NCBI GenBank assembly: GCA_020631735.1
Contig: CM036160.1
Coordinates: forward strand, 4,138,407 to 4,202,406
From: Saccharum officinarum
Taxonomy: Eukaryota; Streptophyta; Magnoliopsida; Poales; Poaceae
Reading direction: 5' to 3'
Length of the DNA stretch: 64,000 nt
In this document: one piece after another, positions 24,030-35,699 of the stretch
Position numbering within the stretch: the first letter of the stretch is position 1
How the letters are laid out: each line of letters begins with the position of its first letter
The notes under the pieces: generated by a model
Told to the model about the DNA's origin: nothing
What the model saw: the letters and a program-made list of their open reading frames with translations, nothing else
Databases searched by the model: none
Position numbers and translations under genes: made by a program

Positions 24030-25509
24030 ATAGAAAGTTTCCTTTCTGCAGTTCTGGGTGAGCTGATGACTCGATCCATAAATTTCATCCTCGAAAAGTG
24101 CTCGAAGCCAGCTGCACTGGCTGTGGAGGAAAGCCTACAAAGGGCTCTTCTTCGGGCACAGGTCATCATCGGGGAGGCCACAGGACGCCACATCATAAAC
24201 CAAGCCATGATCTAGCAGCTGGGCATGCTGAGGGACGCCACGTGCCGAGGCTATTACGCTTTGATGCGTTCAGGTACCAGCCCTACTATGGAGAGGACAG
24301 AAATGATCCAGTTGTTAGGTGCTTTATGCCGCTATCCAAGGTACCCTCTACAAAGCATCCCTATTTATTTCAGTCAAACTGCACAGTTTCGGGAACAGCT
24401 ACAAGAGGCACTAGACATATTGAGCTCCATGATTGTTGATCTAAATGAGTTGGTCATGTTCTTGGTGAGCCACCCTCGTCTGTGCCGCCAACCTTACAAC
24501 ATGCATATCCTACTGGGTAACTACATGTTTGGTCGCCAGGTGGAAGCAGAACTTGTCATTAAATTCCTACTGCACACACACCCTCATTGTTCTCAAGAAT
24601 TGGAGGTCCTGCCAATTGTCGGTCCACCCAAAGTCGGCAAGAGTACCCTAGTTGCTCATGTTTGCAAGGATGAAAGAGTCCAAGGTTATTTCTCAGAAAT
24701 CTTGTGGCTGAATGACCTTGATTTTACAGATGACGAGCTAGCTCTCAGACAAGGATATGCGATGAAACATCAAAATCAAGTGTCAAACTCGAACAATGGC
24801 AAGAAATTGCTAGTTGTTGTAGAACTATCTGGAAATCTCTATGAAGATGCTTGGAATAGGTTCTATCTTGCTTCCAAGCGGAGCTGTTGTAGCGGGAGTA
24901 AAATCATAGTCACAAGCCGTTCGGACAAAGTTGTAAAATTTGGATCAGCACAGGCTCTAACTCTGAAGCATCTATCTCATGAAGCATACTGGTATTTCTT
25001 CAAGACACTTGCATTTGGAAGCATGGATCCTGAGACACACCCAAGACTTGCACAACTGTCCATGGAGATAGCCAGAACGCAGAAATTTTCGATCATTGGC
25101 GCATGCATCACCTCTTATTGGTTGAGGAACAATTTTGACATCCACTTTTGGTGCAAGGTTCTGAGCTTCTGGAGACGGTTCATCCAAAAGCATGTCTCCA
25201 AATTCGGCAAGCATCCATTTGATCTTTTGAGTCAAAACAGACCAGCACAGGGTAGACGAATGGCTACACCTTCTGAATATTTCATGATTTGTGGTCGGTA
25301 TCATTGCTCTTCACAAGAGGAGGTTCCCAAGATAATATCCGAAGATATAGTATATGGAAGCGTGAAGGCTTACGGAAAATTTGAGGTCCTGACATGGAGA
25401 TCTGAGATACCCCTACTATAGCTATGTCAGTAGTTATGAGATTCAAGAGCGAAAGACTACCAGTGCCAAGAGGAAGCGTTTTATGAAAGGTGGAGTCACA
25501 TTTTGTTAA
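24030..25509 (+). pseudogene. NB-ARC gene copy 3, pseudogene
   Basis: A near full-length duplicate of copy 2 with several lesions. The start codon is ATA (24030-24032). CAG is changed to TAG at 24213-24215. One base is missing near 24258 and one is gained near 24365, so about 35 residues between them read out of frame and the frame is then restored. In the C-terminal run after GATA only four Cs remain against six in copy 2, giving an early stop at 25419-25421; the ancestral stop would be 25507-25509. P-loop and RNBS-B regions are preserved almost unchanged. It is a recent duplicate that may be transcribed but cannot give the full protein. Confidence 0.9.
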
Positions 25510-26620
25510 TTTTGTCATTACCTGTCTTATGTAGGAACATAGTTTTGCTCTTTTTTTGTTTTTTTGGTTAGGATGCCACAAGTTACAGCATAGCCGCACA
25601 GGGCAAGTGTAAATAAAACCTATAAAGTGTGACATATTACAGTCACAGCATCACCAGACTGTACTGCTACATTTTTTATAATGTGAAATATAAATGCTTA
25701 TCTACGTAACAACTGATGACGTTTAGGCATATATTTCCATGGGAGATGGGACATGGTTGAGTTCCTTGCCATTGGATTACTCCAGATGGATCCTGAACTG
25801 GGTACTGACATACTGCGTATAGGCATGAATGAATGAAATAATTGCCAATTTCCTCCCAACCTCTTGGTTTCAGTTTATTGAAAGACTGCTACCAAAACCT
25901 TGTTGCAATTCAAACCACCCAGAACAATGATGGTGTTGGATCACCGGTGAACCTACCCTGGTTTTCTCTTTCTGATGCTTCAGAATCGACATGTGCGGCT
26001 TAAAGTGCTCCAATGCCTTGTCTATGCTATATGGAACTGCGCAAGATGACTACCTGAGCAAATTCAGGTCAATTTAGGCCTCGTTCGGTTATCTAAGAAC
26101 GATTCCCAGCCAGAATGGTTAAATAATTTGTATAACCTTGATCTAACCGGAATGCTTCCGAGGCGCAGTCCACCCTAACCGAATGAGGTCTTATAACTTT
26201 TTAACTCGCTGCCTGTGGCGTGTGAAATGTGAAGTCACCGCGTAATGCTGAGCTGAGCACTAAGCTTATTTCTATGCATTTCATTTCCACAGTAATGTGG
26301 AATTTTCTTAGTTTGATTTTGACATTTGGTCATTGCGCCTAGAAGCAGAGGAAAATGATGTTTTATTTGCTGACCATACAAACCTTAACTAGTGAATCCA
26401 TTACCACTTAGCAGAATATTCAGCATTCTCGGTTGCTGGGAAAATTAGCTGAATCTGACGCCCATGGCCCCACCAGGTCCCACCACGCCTCTCCACTCTC
26501 CAGGTCAAGGCAAAAGCAGAGCAGCAGATTCTCCCACTCCCTCCTCTTCTTCACCTGCTCCGCCGCCCGCCCGCCTTCGCAGCTCGGGCCCACTCGGCCA
26601 ACCACTAATCATCACCCACC
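25510..26620 (+). other. 3' flank of copy 3 and 5' region of the F-box gene
   Basis: Homologous to 11195-12058 behind copy 1, apart from a MITE (26077-26190). From about 26390 it passes into the F-box leader with pyrimidine-rich CCCACC/CTCTCCACT sequence. No separate gene seen. Confidence 0.6.
26077..26190. mobile_element. MITE with TTA duplication
   Basis: 114 bp with inverted ends GGCCTCGTTCGGTTA / TAACCGAATGAGGTC and TTA on both sides (26074-26076, 26191-26193). The paralogous place behind copy 1 (about 11703-11715) is empty, which proves insertion. Tourist-like by duplication and size. Confidence 0.8.
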
Positions 26621-28265
26621 ATGGAAGCAGATCCGCCACCGCCGGCGAGCGCGCTGATGGAGGAGCTGGTGGAGGAGGTCCTGCTGCGCTTCCCACCTGC
26701 CGACCCGGCGAGCCTCGTCCGGGCCGCGCTCGTCTGCAGGCGCTGGCGCCGCATCGTCACGGGCCCGCGGTTCCGCCGCCGCTACCGCGACCTCCACCTC
26801 CACCGCGGGGGCTCGCCCTTGCCCCCGATGCTAGGATTCCTCGCCAGCGCCGGCACGGGGACCCGCTTCGTGCCCACCTCCACCTTCCGCCCCGCACCCA
26901 CACCCCCGCGCGCGGACGGCGGCTGGCGCGCGCTCGACGCCCGCCACGCCCGCGCCCTCCTGCGCCGGGACACCGGCCGCGACGCGCCCGTGGACTGCGA
27001 GCTCGCCGTCTGGGACCCCGCCACGGGCCGCCGCACGGACCTGCCCCGCCTCCCCTGGGCTCCCTACTACCCCTACAGCTGGAACGCCGCGGTGCTCTGC
27101 GCCGCCGCCGCCGCCGCCGCCTGCGACCATCTCGACTGCTCCGGCGGCGGCGGCCACTTCCTCGTCGTGGTGGTGGGCACCAACCACGCGGAGATGTTCG
27201 CCCACGTCTACTCGTCGGAGACGGGCGCGTGGAGCGCGCCCGCGTCCGCTCGGCACCCCGACGACAACGTCGACTTCGCGCCGAGCGCGCTTGCCGGGAA
27301 CGCGCTCTACTTCGCCTTCCAGATGGGCACGGCGGCCCTGGAGTTCGATTTGCGCACGCGGGAGATGGCGGTGGTGCGCCTGCCGCCGCCACGCTTCGAC
27401 TCGCAGCGCGTCGTGCTCGCCACCAGGGATGATGGTCGTCTGGGACTCGCCATGGCTGGCAAGTCCACGATCTACCTGTGGGCAAGGGAGGCGCGGTCTC
27501 GAGGAGATGGGAATTGGGTACAGACCAGAGCCGTCGAGCTCGACACGCTGCTCCCTGCTGGTGCCATTTCAGCCTTTCCTGATGTGGTTAGCTTTGTGGA
27601 TGGCGTCGGTGTCGTTTTTGTGAGGACGGGTGATGGGCTCTTCACCATTGATCTGAAGTCTCTCCAGGTCACAAAGGTATCCAGCGATACTGGCTTCTCC
27701 AGCATTTTTCCCTACATCAGCTTCCACACTCCAGGTAATTGCCTCGTCCGCGTTCACCCTGTATATATCTTCATCCCAGTCCCAGTAGCTTTGCTTGTAT
27801 GTGATGAACGATGAGTTAGTAAAGTGGAATATCACGGTCCAATAAAAGAAAATGCATTACCCTTATATAGGTATGCCACCAGCCCACCACGCTTCAAATC
27901 TGCAGATATGCCTAGAATTGTTTTGTCCTCTGTTATGTAGGCAGGCCCAGTAAAAACTACCCAGTAGGAGAGTGGAAAAACAAAAATAATGGTATTACCT
28001 ACATGAGCTTGTACACTTTAAATTTCTTGGATATGATCTTTCAATGTCACCTGATAACATAGATGATATCAATGCCACACAAAGGGTAGCTGTTACCTGG
28101 TAGCCTGTTTGATTGCCCAGCAACATGTTTTTCGTGCATGGTCAGAAACCATTTTCTAATAAGCGATAATAGGTTTCAACCAGCTGATGTTATTTCCTAA
28201 ATTTGTGTATTTCTGTAGCAATGGAAGTTGCCTCAACTGGTGAGGGGCCAAGTTCACGTGCATAA
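26621..28265 (+). CDS. F-box protein, two exons (26621-27734, 28219-28265)
   Basis: The first exon is GC-rich and opens with ATG at 26621. Residues about 14-57 match an F-box: Leu-Val-Glu-Glu-Val-Leu-Leu-Arg-Phe-Pro, Ala-Ser-Leu-Val-Arg-Ala, then Val-Cys-Arg-Arg-Trp-Arg-Arg-Ile. The rest looks like the beta-rich C-terminal region of grass F-box families. The 1,114-nt exon is left at CCAG/GTAATT (27735). I place the acceptor at CTGTAG (28218), giving a 484-bp intron and a short last exon ending TAA (28263-28265), 386 aa in all. If unspliced, the frame stops at 27814. F-box proteins recruit targets to SCF ubiquitin ligases via SKP1 in nucleus or cytoplasm; the target is unknown. Part of its upstream region is duplicated near NB-ARC copy 1. 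A young Reina element lies 330 bp after the stop. Confidence 0.85.
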
Positions 28266-28593
28266 GGTGCTTATGTGCAGGTTTCTTAGTCAAGGGGAAA
28301 CTTAGTTGCTTCTCGGTGGGTTCTTGGTTTTAACTCAAGAGCTCTATGTTTTGTCTAAAGGATTCTATCTTGTAAATTTGTTAGTTTGATCACTGCTTTG
28401 TGTGTAAACTGGTAAGTCTTTGTGTTCTCCTGAATTGTAGCTTGCAAAGAATCCTAGAATGAATGTGATTTCCCTTCTGTGTGCATATGTATGCTCAAGA
28501 GAACAAGCATTTGAAGTTAATGTTCTGCGCTTCCATATGTGCTGTGTAACTTTTGCTTAATTTTAGTTTGATTCCATATTATTAGAATATGAA
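28266..28593 (+). other. F-box 3' untranslated region and flank
   Basis: T-rich sequence with no further gene; polyadenylation probably occurs here. Ends at the ATGAA target copy (28589-28593) of the Reina element. Confidence 0.6.
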
Positions 28594-28967
28594 TGTTATG
28601 ACCGGCCTCCCGTATCGCCGCCGTAAGCCCACCAGTGGCTAGGATTAACCGCTGGTCAAGGCAGCGGCGCAAGGCTTCATGGGCTAGGCCCAATTTATAT
28701 TTATAGTATTATTAGAGATTGATTAGAATTAAGAGAGAACTCTATATATTGTAAACAATGGATGATGGAAAAGGGGTAAGCCGATTGCAACCTATTGTTG
28801 CCGGTTTCCCCTGGGAGACCGACTCCCCAAACCCTAGCTGCCTTCTCTTTTCCTCCTCGCTGCAACCACGGCACCTCAGCGCCGTAAGTCTCGCTTTAAG
28901 CTCCAATCAGCGATCTCACACGACTACAACCTTCGCACCATCCGTGGTAGGATTAGGGTTCATACCA
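28594..28967 (+). repeat. 5' LTR of the Reina element
   Basis: TGTTATGACC...TTCATACCA, 374 bp. An AT-rich stretch TATATTGTAAACAATGG near its middle may be the promoter region. Confidence 0.93.
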
Positions 28968-28969
28968 AT

Positions 28970-28981
28970 TTGGTATCAGAG
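28970..28981 (+). other. primer-binding site
   Basis: TTGGTATCAGAG, two bases after the 5' LTR, complementary to the 3' end of initiator Met-tRNA. Confidence 0.85.
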
Positions 28982-29005
28982 ACCTTCGATCCTGCTGCAT
29001 CCACC

Positions 29006-32000
29006 ATGAGTCTCCCACCACCAGCACCATCCGCCTCCATGCCCGCCTCCACCGCCGCCATCTCCCAGCCCATCGCCTCCACCCAGCCGCCAGCAACGCC
29101 AGCCACCACCTCCTCCATCCCCACCATGACCAACGAGCAGCTCACGAGCTCCCTCATCCACTTCGCCAACGCCATCCACACCCTACAATCCGACGTGCAA
29201 TCCATCAGATCCTATCTGATAGGGCCGCACGCGCCGCCGCCGCTCCCCACACCGCCACCGCTGCCGTTCCTCCCAGCGCCGGCTGCGGCGTCATCAGCCC
29301 CTGATGCATCTGTCTCGGTGCAGCCGTCCACCGGGCTTCCGCTCCACATGATCAACTGGCCTCGGTCGCCGTCACCTCTGCCGCCCTGGGCCACGGGGCC
29401 ACTGCCTGCCGCGTCGGCCACCTACACTACACCGATCACGGCGGCAGTTCCGCTGTCATCCGCGACCACGACGACCATGGAGACGCTCGGGGGCGTTCCA
29501 GCCTCGGGCACCCTCTACGGTGGCGTGGACGGCACGCTCTTCCCCTCCCTGGTGGGCTCCTCGTTCGTGGGAGGTGTGCCGCCCTACGACCGCGCGTCTC
29601 CAGCACCACCGCCGGCCACCGAGGGTGATCGCCTGCCGCCGAAATTCTACAAGCTCGAGTTCATGACCTACGACGGCTCGGAAGACCCCCTGAACTGGCT
29701 CAACCACTGTGAGCAGTTTTTCCGCGGCCAACGCACGTTGGCCTCGGATCGGACATGGTTGGCGTCCTACCATCTGCGTGGGGTGGCGCAGACCTGGTAC
29801 TACGCTCTGGAGCAGAGCGACGGCATGCCGTCTTGGGATCGGTTCAAGGAGTTGTGCCATCTCCAGTTTGGGCCTCCTGTGCGCGACTCTCGACTGGCCG
29901 AACTGGGCCGTCTACCGTTCCGGTCTACGGTGCAGGACTTCTCGGAGCGCTTCAATGCAGTCCTATGCCACGCTCGCAACCTGGATAACCTGCAGAAGGC
30001 CGAGCTCTTCGTTGGCGGCCTCCCTGATCACATCAAGGTGGACGTGGCCATGCGCGCGCCTCAGGACTTGCCAACGGCGATGTACCTGGCCCGCGCGTTC
30101 GAGCTGCGTGCCAACGCGATGCTCGCCATGCTCCCTTCGACGCCGTCCAGGCCATCTCGGCCTCCACAGCAGCGGCAGCAGCAGCCGGTCCCAGCCCTGC
30201 CCGGTGCGGCGCAGCCAGGAACAGCCCCGCCGCAGGGGGGCGCCCCGCCAGCCAGCCGGCCCTTCCGTCGCCTCACGCCGGGGGAGCAGCAAGAACGACG
30301 CCGCCTCGGCTTATGCTTCAACTGCGACGAGCCTTTTGTTCGAGGCCACCAGTGCAAGCGGGTCCTGTTCCTTGAGGCCCGGGAGGACGCGGCGGACTTG
30401 GAGACCCCGGCTACGACCGAGGACGAGGCCGCACCGAGCCCTGACGGGCCGACCACTGAAGCTGCTGTCAACGCGTTGGTCGTCTCCCTCTATGCCGTGG
30501 CCGGCATCCGCACAGCTAACTCCATGGTGGTTCCTGTGCAGCTCAAGGGCGAGCAGTTCCTCGCTCTCCTCGACACCGGCTCTACCCACAGCTTCCTCCG
30601 TGGCGGCACCATGCGCCGTTTGGGGCTGGAACCTTCCGACGGCGCCAAATTCCGGGTCACCGTGGCCAACGGCGACCAGCTGCCATGTGCCGGCGTCGTA
30701 CGCAATGTCCCCATTGTCATCGGGGGCACCGCTTTCTCTGTTACATGTGCAGGCATCGACTTGGGCAGTTTCGACTTTATCCTTGGCGTCGACTTCCTGA
30801 GCACCTTGGGCCCCATCCTCTGGGACCTTGCTGCGATGACGGTGTCCTTCTGGCACAAGGGCACACGGGTCCAGTGGCAAGGCGTGTCTCCCCCGGGCGC
30901 CGGGGCACCACAGCAGCAGGTGACTGCCCTCACCGTGGGCGCCCAGCGGCCTATGCTGGACGTGCTGCTGCAGCAGCAAGGCGCCATCTTCGACGCGCCC
31001 TCCGGCCTCCCTCCGGCACGGCCGTACGATCATCGGATCCACCTCCTGCCGGGAACGGAACCGGTGGCTGTGCGCCCCTACCGGTACCCGCAGCTCCAGA
31101 AGGATGAGCTGGAGCGCCAGTGTGCGGACATGCTCGCCCAGGGCATCATCCGGCCGAGCACGTCGCCGTTCTCCGCTCCGGTCTTGCTCGTCCGGAAGGC
31201 GGACCGCTCCTGGCGTTTCTGCATCGACTATCGGGCACTCAACGCCAAGACATCGAAGGACAAGTTCCCAATCCCGGTGGTCGACGAGCTCCTCGATGAG
31301 TTGCATGGGGCTCGCTTCTTCTCCAAGCTGGACCTGCGGTCTGGCTATCACCAGGTGCGGATGTGTGCGGACGACATCGACAAGACCGCTTTCCGCACCC
31401 ACCACGGCCACTATGAGTTCCTGGTGATGCCGTTTGGGCTGTCCAACGCCCCGGCGACGTTCCAGGCCTTGATGAACGATGTCCTGCGTCCCTACCTACG
31501 GAAATTTGTGCTAGTTTTTTTTGATGACATTTTAATTTACAGCACTTCTTGGGCCGAGCATCTGCAGCACCTCGGCCTCGTCTTTCAGGCACTCCGGGCG
31601 CACTCCCTGCACCTCAAGCGCTCGAAGTGCTCCTTCGGGACGCCTTCTGTGGCCTACCTCGGCCACGTGATCTCGGAAGGCGGCGTGGCCATGGACGCCG
31701 ACAAGGTGGCTGCGGTGGCAGCATGGCCGCAACCCCGCTCGGCGCGCGGCCTACGCGGCTTCCTGGGCCTTGCGGGGTACTACCGGAAGTACATCCGCGA
31801 CTTCGGCCTCATCGCCGCGCCTCTGACTCGCCTGCTAAGGCGGGATGCCTTCACATGGGACGACGACGCGGAGGCTGCGTTCCAGGCGCTCAAGGGCGCT
31901 CTCACCACGGGGCCGGTCCTCCAGATGCCGGATTTCTCCCGGTCCTTCGTGGTGGACTGTGACGCGTCAGGGGTGGGGTTCGGTGCGGTGCTCCACCAGA

Positions 32001-33847
32001 CCTCCGGGCCCCTGGCCTACTTCAGCAAGCCGTTCGCCGCCCGTCATCTTAAGCTGGCAGCGTACGAGAGGGAGCTCATCGGCCTGGTGCAGGCCGTTCG
32101 CCACTGGCGCCCTTACCTTTGGGGGCGCACGTTCCTGGTTCGCACCGATCACTATAGCCTGAAATTTTTACTTGATCAGCGGCTCTCTACTGTCCCCCAG
32201 CACCAGTGGCTTAGTAAGCTCTTTGGCTTCGACTTCACTGTGGAGTACCGGCCCGGGCGCCTCAACACGGTGGCCGATGCTCTGTCGCGCCGTGATGCCG
32301 AGGCGACGGCACTGTCCAGCCCTGTCGACGCCGCGGGGGCCCTCTACGCCATCTCTGGGCCCTCCTTCGCGCTGCTGGACGAGATCCGAGCGGCTACGGC
32401 CACCACCACCGAGGGGCAGCAGCGCCTACAGCAGCTGCAGGCTGGCGACCTGCCAGCCCCGTGGCGCTTCAGTGACGGCCTCCTTCTCCATGGCACGCGC
32501 GTCTTCGTGCCCGACCATGGCGACCTCCGCGACCAGGTCCTCCGCCTGGCGCACTCGGCCGGGCACGAGGGCATTCAGAAGACGCTCCATCGGCTGCGCA
32601 GCGATTTCTACCTTCCGCACGATCGCGCCCTGGTCCAGGACTGGGTGCGGTCCTGTGCCACCTGCCAGCGGAACAAGACGGAGACATTACCGCCGGCGGG
32701 TCTGCTGCAGCCGCTCGAGGTGCCGTCCCAGGTGTGGGCGGACATCTCGATGGACTTCATCGAGGGGCTGCCCAAAGTCCATGGGAAGTCGGTCATCCTC
32801 ACCGTCGTCGACCGCTTCTCCAAATATGCCCACTTCATTCCGTTGGGGCATCCGTACACGGCGGTCTCCGTCGCGCGCGCGTTCTTCGACGGCGTCGTGC
32901 GCCTCCACGGGTTTCCGGCCTCCATCGTGAGCGACCGGGACCCCGTCTTCACCGGCAACGTGTGGCGCGACCTCTTCACCATGGCCGGCGTCAAACTCAA
33001 GATGAGCACGGCGTTTCACCCGCAGACAGACGGCCAATCCGAGGTCGTCAACAAGGTCATTGCTATGTATTTGCGTTGTGTGACAGGTGATCGACCACGG
33101 GCTTGGGTGGAGTGGCTATCTTGGGCGGAGTATTGCTATAATACTTCCTTCCATACCGCTCTTCGGGCCACCCCGTTCGAGGTCGTCTACGGCCGGCAGC
33201 CGCCGCCATTGCTGCCCTACCGGCTCGGGACAGCCAAGACCGAGCTGGTGGACTCCATGCTTACATCTCGGGAGGAGGTGCTGGACCAGGTGCGGCAGCG
33301 CCTTCTTCAGGCCCAGCAGGTCGCCAAGAAATGCTACGACGCCGCCCACCGCGACGAGGAGTTTCAGGTGGGCGACTGGGTGTGGTTGCGTTTGCTCCAC
33401 CGCACCACCCACTCGCTGGATCCTCGTGCCAAGGGCAAGCTCGGGCCACGCTATGCCGGTCCCTTCCAGGTTGCTGAGCGGGTCGGTTCGGTGGCCTATC
33501 GTCTACATCTTCCTCCGGGCTCCAGGCTGCATGATGTGTTCCATGTGGCACTGCTTAAGCGTCACCGTGGTGACCCACCGGCGGCTTCAGGCTCGCTGCC
33601 GCCGGTGCTCGATGGGCGGCTTCTTCCTACACCGTCCGCGGCGCTGCGGGCTCAGCAGCGACGCGGCACTTGGCATGTCTTGGTGCAGTGGCATGGCCTG
33701 TCGCCCGAGGACGCGACGTGGGAGCCCCTGGAGGACTTCAAGCATGAGTTCCCCGACTTCCAGCTCGAGGACGAGCTGTTTGTGCAGGCGGGGAGAGATG
33801 TTATGACCGGCCTCCCGTATCGCCGCCGTAAGCCCACCAGTGGCTAG
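29006..33847 (+). CDS. Reina gag-pol polyprotein, intact
   Basis: One 1,613-codon frame from ATG (29006), the first Met after the primer-binding site in a CCACC context. A Pro/Ala-rich N-terminus is followed by the gag domain (about residues 210-370). A variant zinc knuckle with Cys437, Cys440, His448 and Cys450 comes next, then protease Asp-Thr-Gly at 523-525. The reverse transcriptase has Asp840-Asp841 in the Phe-Phe-Asp-Asp box, followed by RNase H and an integrase zinc module. The integrase core has Asp1250, Asp1310 and Glu1346 (exact D,D35E spacing), and a chromodomain lies at about 1555-1595 (Trp-His-Gly-Leu, Thr-Trp-Glu-Pro-Leu). All catalytic residues are present. The last 16 codons lie inside the 3' LTR. 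The proteins copy the RNA in cytoplasmic particles and insert the DNA, with the chromodomain thought to guide target choice. Confidence 0.96.
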   Translation: MSLPPPAPSASMPASTAAISQPIASTQPPATPATTSSIPTMTNEQLTSSLIHFANAIHTLQSDVQSIRSYLIGPHAPPPLPTPPPLPFLPAPAAASSAPDASVSVQPSTGLPLHMINWPRSPSPLPPWATGPLPAASATYTTPITAAVPLSSATTTTMETLGGVPASGTLYGGVDGTLFPSLVGSSFVGGVPPYDRASPAPPPATEGDRLPPKFYKLEFMTYDGSEDPLNWLNHCEQFFRGQRTLASDRTWLASYHLRGVAQTWYYALEQSDGMPSWDRFKELCHLQFGPPVRDSRLAELGRLPFRSTVQDFSERFNAVLCHARNLDNLQKAELFVGGLPDHIKVDVAMRAPQDLPTAMYLARAFELRANAMLAMLPSTPSRPSRPPQQRQQQPVPALPGAAQPGTAPPQGGAPPASRPFRRLTPGEQQERRRLGLCFNCDEPFVRGHQCKRVLFLEAREDAADLETPATTEDEAAPSPDGPTTEAAVNALVVSLYAVAGIRTANSMVVPVQLKGEQFLALLDTGSTHSFLRGGTMRRLGLEPSDGAKFRVTVANGDQLPCAGVVRNVPIVIGGTAFSVTCAGIDLGSFDFILGVDFLSTLGPILWDLAAMTVSFWHKGTRVQWQGVSPPGAGAPQQQVTALTVGAQRPMLDVLLQQQGAIFDAPSGLPPARPYDHRIHLLPGTEPVAVRPYRYPQLQKDELERQCADMLAQGIIRPSTSPFSAPVLLVRKADRSWRFCIDYRALNAKTSKDKFPIPVVDELLDELHGARFFSKLDLRSGYHQVRMCADDIDKTAFRTHHGHYEFLVMPFGLSNAPATFQALMNDVLRPYLRKFVLVFFDDILIYSTSWAEHLQHLGLVFQALRAHSLHLKRSKCSFGTPSVAYLGHVISEGGVAMDADKVAAVAAWPQPRSARGLRGFLGLAGYYRKYIRDFGLIAAPLTRLLRRDAFTWDDDAEAAFQALKGALTTGPVLQMPDFSRSFVVDCDASGVGFGAVLHQTSGPLAYFSKPFAARHLKLAAYERELIGLVQAVRHWRPYLWGRTFLVRTDHYSLKFLLDQRLSTVPQHQWLSKLFGFDFTVEYRPGRLNTVADALSRRDAEATALSSPVDAAGALYAISGPSFALLDEIRAATATTTEGQQRLQQLQAGDLPAPWRFSDGLLLHGTRVFVPDHGDLRDQVLRLAHSAGHEGIQKTLHRLRSDFYLPHDRALVQDWVRSCATCQRNKTETLPPAGLLQPLEVPSQVWADISMDFIEGLPKVHGKSVILTVVDRFSKYAHFIPLGHPYTAVSVARAFFDGVVRLHGFPASIVSDRDPVFTGNVWRDLFTMAGVKLKMSTAFHPQTDGQSEVVNKVIAMYLRCVTGDRPRAWVEWLSWAEYCYNTSFHTALRATPFEVVYGRQPPPLLPYRLGTAKTELVDSMLTSREEVLDQVRQRLLQAQQVAKKCYDAAHRDEEFQVGDWVWLRLLHRTTHSLDPRAKGKLGPRYAGPFQVAERVGSVAYRLHLPPGSRLHDVFHVALLKRHRGDPPAASGSLPPVLDGRLLPTPSAALRAQQRRGTWHVLVQWHGLSPEDATWEPLEDFKHEFPDFQLEDELFVQAGRDVMTGLPYRRRKPTSG
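33784..33798 (+). other. polypurine tract of the Reina element
   Basis: GCAGGCGGGGAGAGA directly before the 3' LTR; it lies within the coding frame. Confidence 0.75.
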
Positions 33848-34172
33848 GATTAACCGCTGGTCAAGGCAGCGGCGCAAGGCTTCATGGGCTAGGCCCAATT
33901 TATATTTATAGTATTATTAGAGATTGATTAGAATTAAGAGAGAACTCTATATATTGTAAACAATGGATGATGGAAAAGGGGTAAGCCGATTGCAACCTAT
34001 TGTTGCCGGTTTCCCCTGGGAGACCGACTCCCCAAACCCTAGCTGCCTTCTCTTTTCCTCCTCGCTGCAACCACGGCACCTCAGCGCCGTAAGTCTCGCT
34101 TTAAGCTCCAATCAGCGATCTCACACGACTACAACCTTCGCACCATCCGTGGTAGGATTAGGGTTCATACCA
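33799..34172 (+). repeat. 3' LTR of the Reina element
   Basis: 374 bp, reads the same as 28594-28967 base for base by eye. Its first 49 bp encode the polyprotein C-terminus. Confidence 0.93.
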
Positions 34173-34177
34173 ATGAA

Positions 34178-35055
34178 TAGCCTAGAATTTGTATAGTCTA
34201 GAATGAAGAGTCTTAGTAGTTGAAGAGTCATGTAACTCCTTTATAAACTCTTGATCAATCAATGGAACAGCAGGGATTATTCCTCTCATACATATCTTAT
34301 GGCCTGAAACATGAGAACTGAGGAAGAAAGGAAATAATAATTCCTGACATCCAGTTTGTGCCATTTTCGATATTAGGAGGTGTTCAAAGCTCTGAAGCAT
34401 TCAATTAAATTTTCGTAAGCACCAGTCATCAAAACGTCCAGGCCTATATGAAGAGTATGAGGTCTGCATGGATGATTTCAGTACTTCAGTTCATACAGAA
34501 ATTCTTAAAAGTCCTAGCTAGGAATGGGTCTTAACTGTGTCTACTGAGTCGTATGTTTTGTTCACTCACAGAAGAAAACACAAGAAATTGTTGAAAGGGT
34601 GACTAGATGTGGTCAATGATCAGACAGTAACATCGCACTCTGAACAGTTAAAAAAATTCCATAGGACAGGCATGCATATATCGATTGATTTTTAGTCATT
34701 CTTATTCTGTATTCTGTACGTACTCTTCAGCTGCAGTTTCCTGATTGTAAAGGATTTAAGATACATTTTTCATATTTAATCAAGATATTGTCAGAGTATG
34801 TGCTATTCCATTGCTCAGGTAATGTTTGCAGAGTGCTATCCTTCTGAAACACGGAGTAACACAGAGAGTTGGGAATTTGTAGTGCAAACTCTGGCCTAGA
34901 GGCAACTCGTGTTCAGTCAGTTAGCCAAAAAGTCCGACAGAGGACACTGGTTAATATAGTTATTAGCTGTTATACAGAGCATACATCAGTTTCTAATCTA
35001 ACAATCTGATTTCTGTGATTCTCGTATCATAAGTTCTCTACAGAGAAATTACATA
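34178..35055 (+). other. intergenic, no gene seen
   Basis: AT-rich. The first part continues the sequence interrupted by the Reina insertion; from about 34870 it is homologous to the upstream region of NB-ARC copy 2. Confidence 0.6.
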
Positions 35056-35314
35056 CTCCCTCCATCCCAAATTATAAGACATTCCAAGAATCTTGGAGAG
35101 TCAAAGGATATAAAGTTTGACCAAATTTATATGATAAGATAATAATATTTATGACACCAATTAAGTATCATTAGATTCTTTATTAATTATATTTTCATAG
35201 TATACCTATTTGATGTTATAAAGTTTTGTAATTTTCTCTATAATTTTGGTCAAACTTAAGATGTTTTGACTCTTCAAAAGTCTTGGAATGCCTTATAATT
35301 TGGAATGGAGGGAG
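35056..35314. mobile_element. Stowaway MITE
   Basis: 259 bp, ends CTCCCTCCATCCCAAATTAT and its near inverse TAATTTGGAATGGAGGGAG, with TA on both sides (35054-35055, 35315-35316). Confidence 0.9.
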
Positions 35315-35699
35315 TAGTAGATAGTGATGTATGAAAGTGTAAGCAAGTAAATAAAAAATCAGTAGAAAGGGTCAGAATTCAACAGTCAAGGGCTGTACCT
35401 ATCGAAGTAGACAATCAGTAGAAAGTGTAAGCAAGTAAATAAAAAACCGGTAAGAATATTAAGGTAAGGGTCCCAAAAGTCATACATGTGAATGGACTAT
35501 TGAATCTCTCAATTTAGATTTTTCTATATGTTTTTGCTTCTTGAGCCCAGTTGTTCTTATATGCCTTTGTTCTCCTTTCAGTTTTGACGTAAATACAGAT
35601 TACATAGTGAGTTTCAGAAACATCAATACTCATCTTGTGTTCTCTTAGTTCTTCCCCTTCCTGCAGCGTTGTCTTCCTGAGGAGCAAGAGAACTCCCAA

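Larger units (their letters stand above)
28594..34172 (+). mobile_element. complete Ty3/gypsy chromovirus, Reina-like
   Basis: 5,579 bp with two 374-bp LTRs that read as identical, TSD ATGAA (28589-28593 and 34173-34177), primer-binding site, intact gag-pol and a purine tract. Short LTRs, IN after RT and a C-terminal chromodomain fit the Reina clade. No lesion is visible, so the insertion is very recent and the element may still be mobile. Confidence 0.95.

Noticed and set aside
29709..32930. Long frames in other registers and on the minus strand over the Reina gag-pol and the F-box exon
   Set aside because: Shadows caused by high GC content; Arg/Pro/Ser-rich, no domains.
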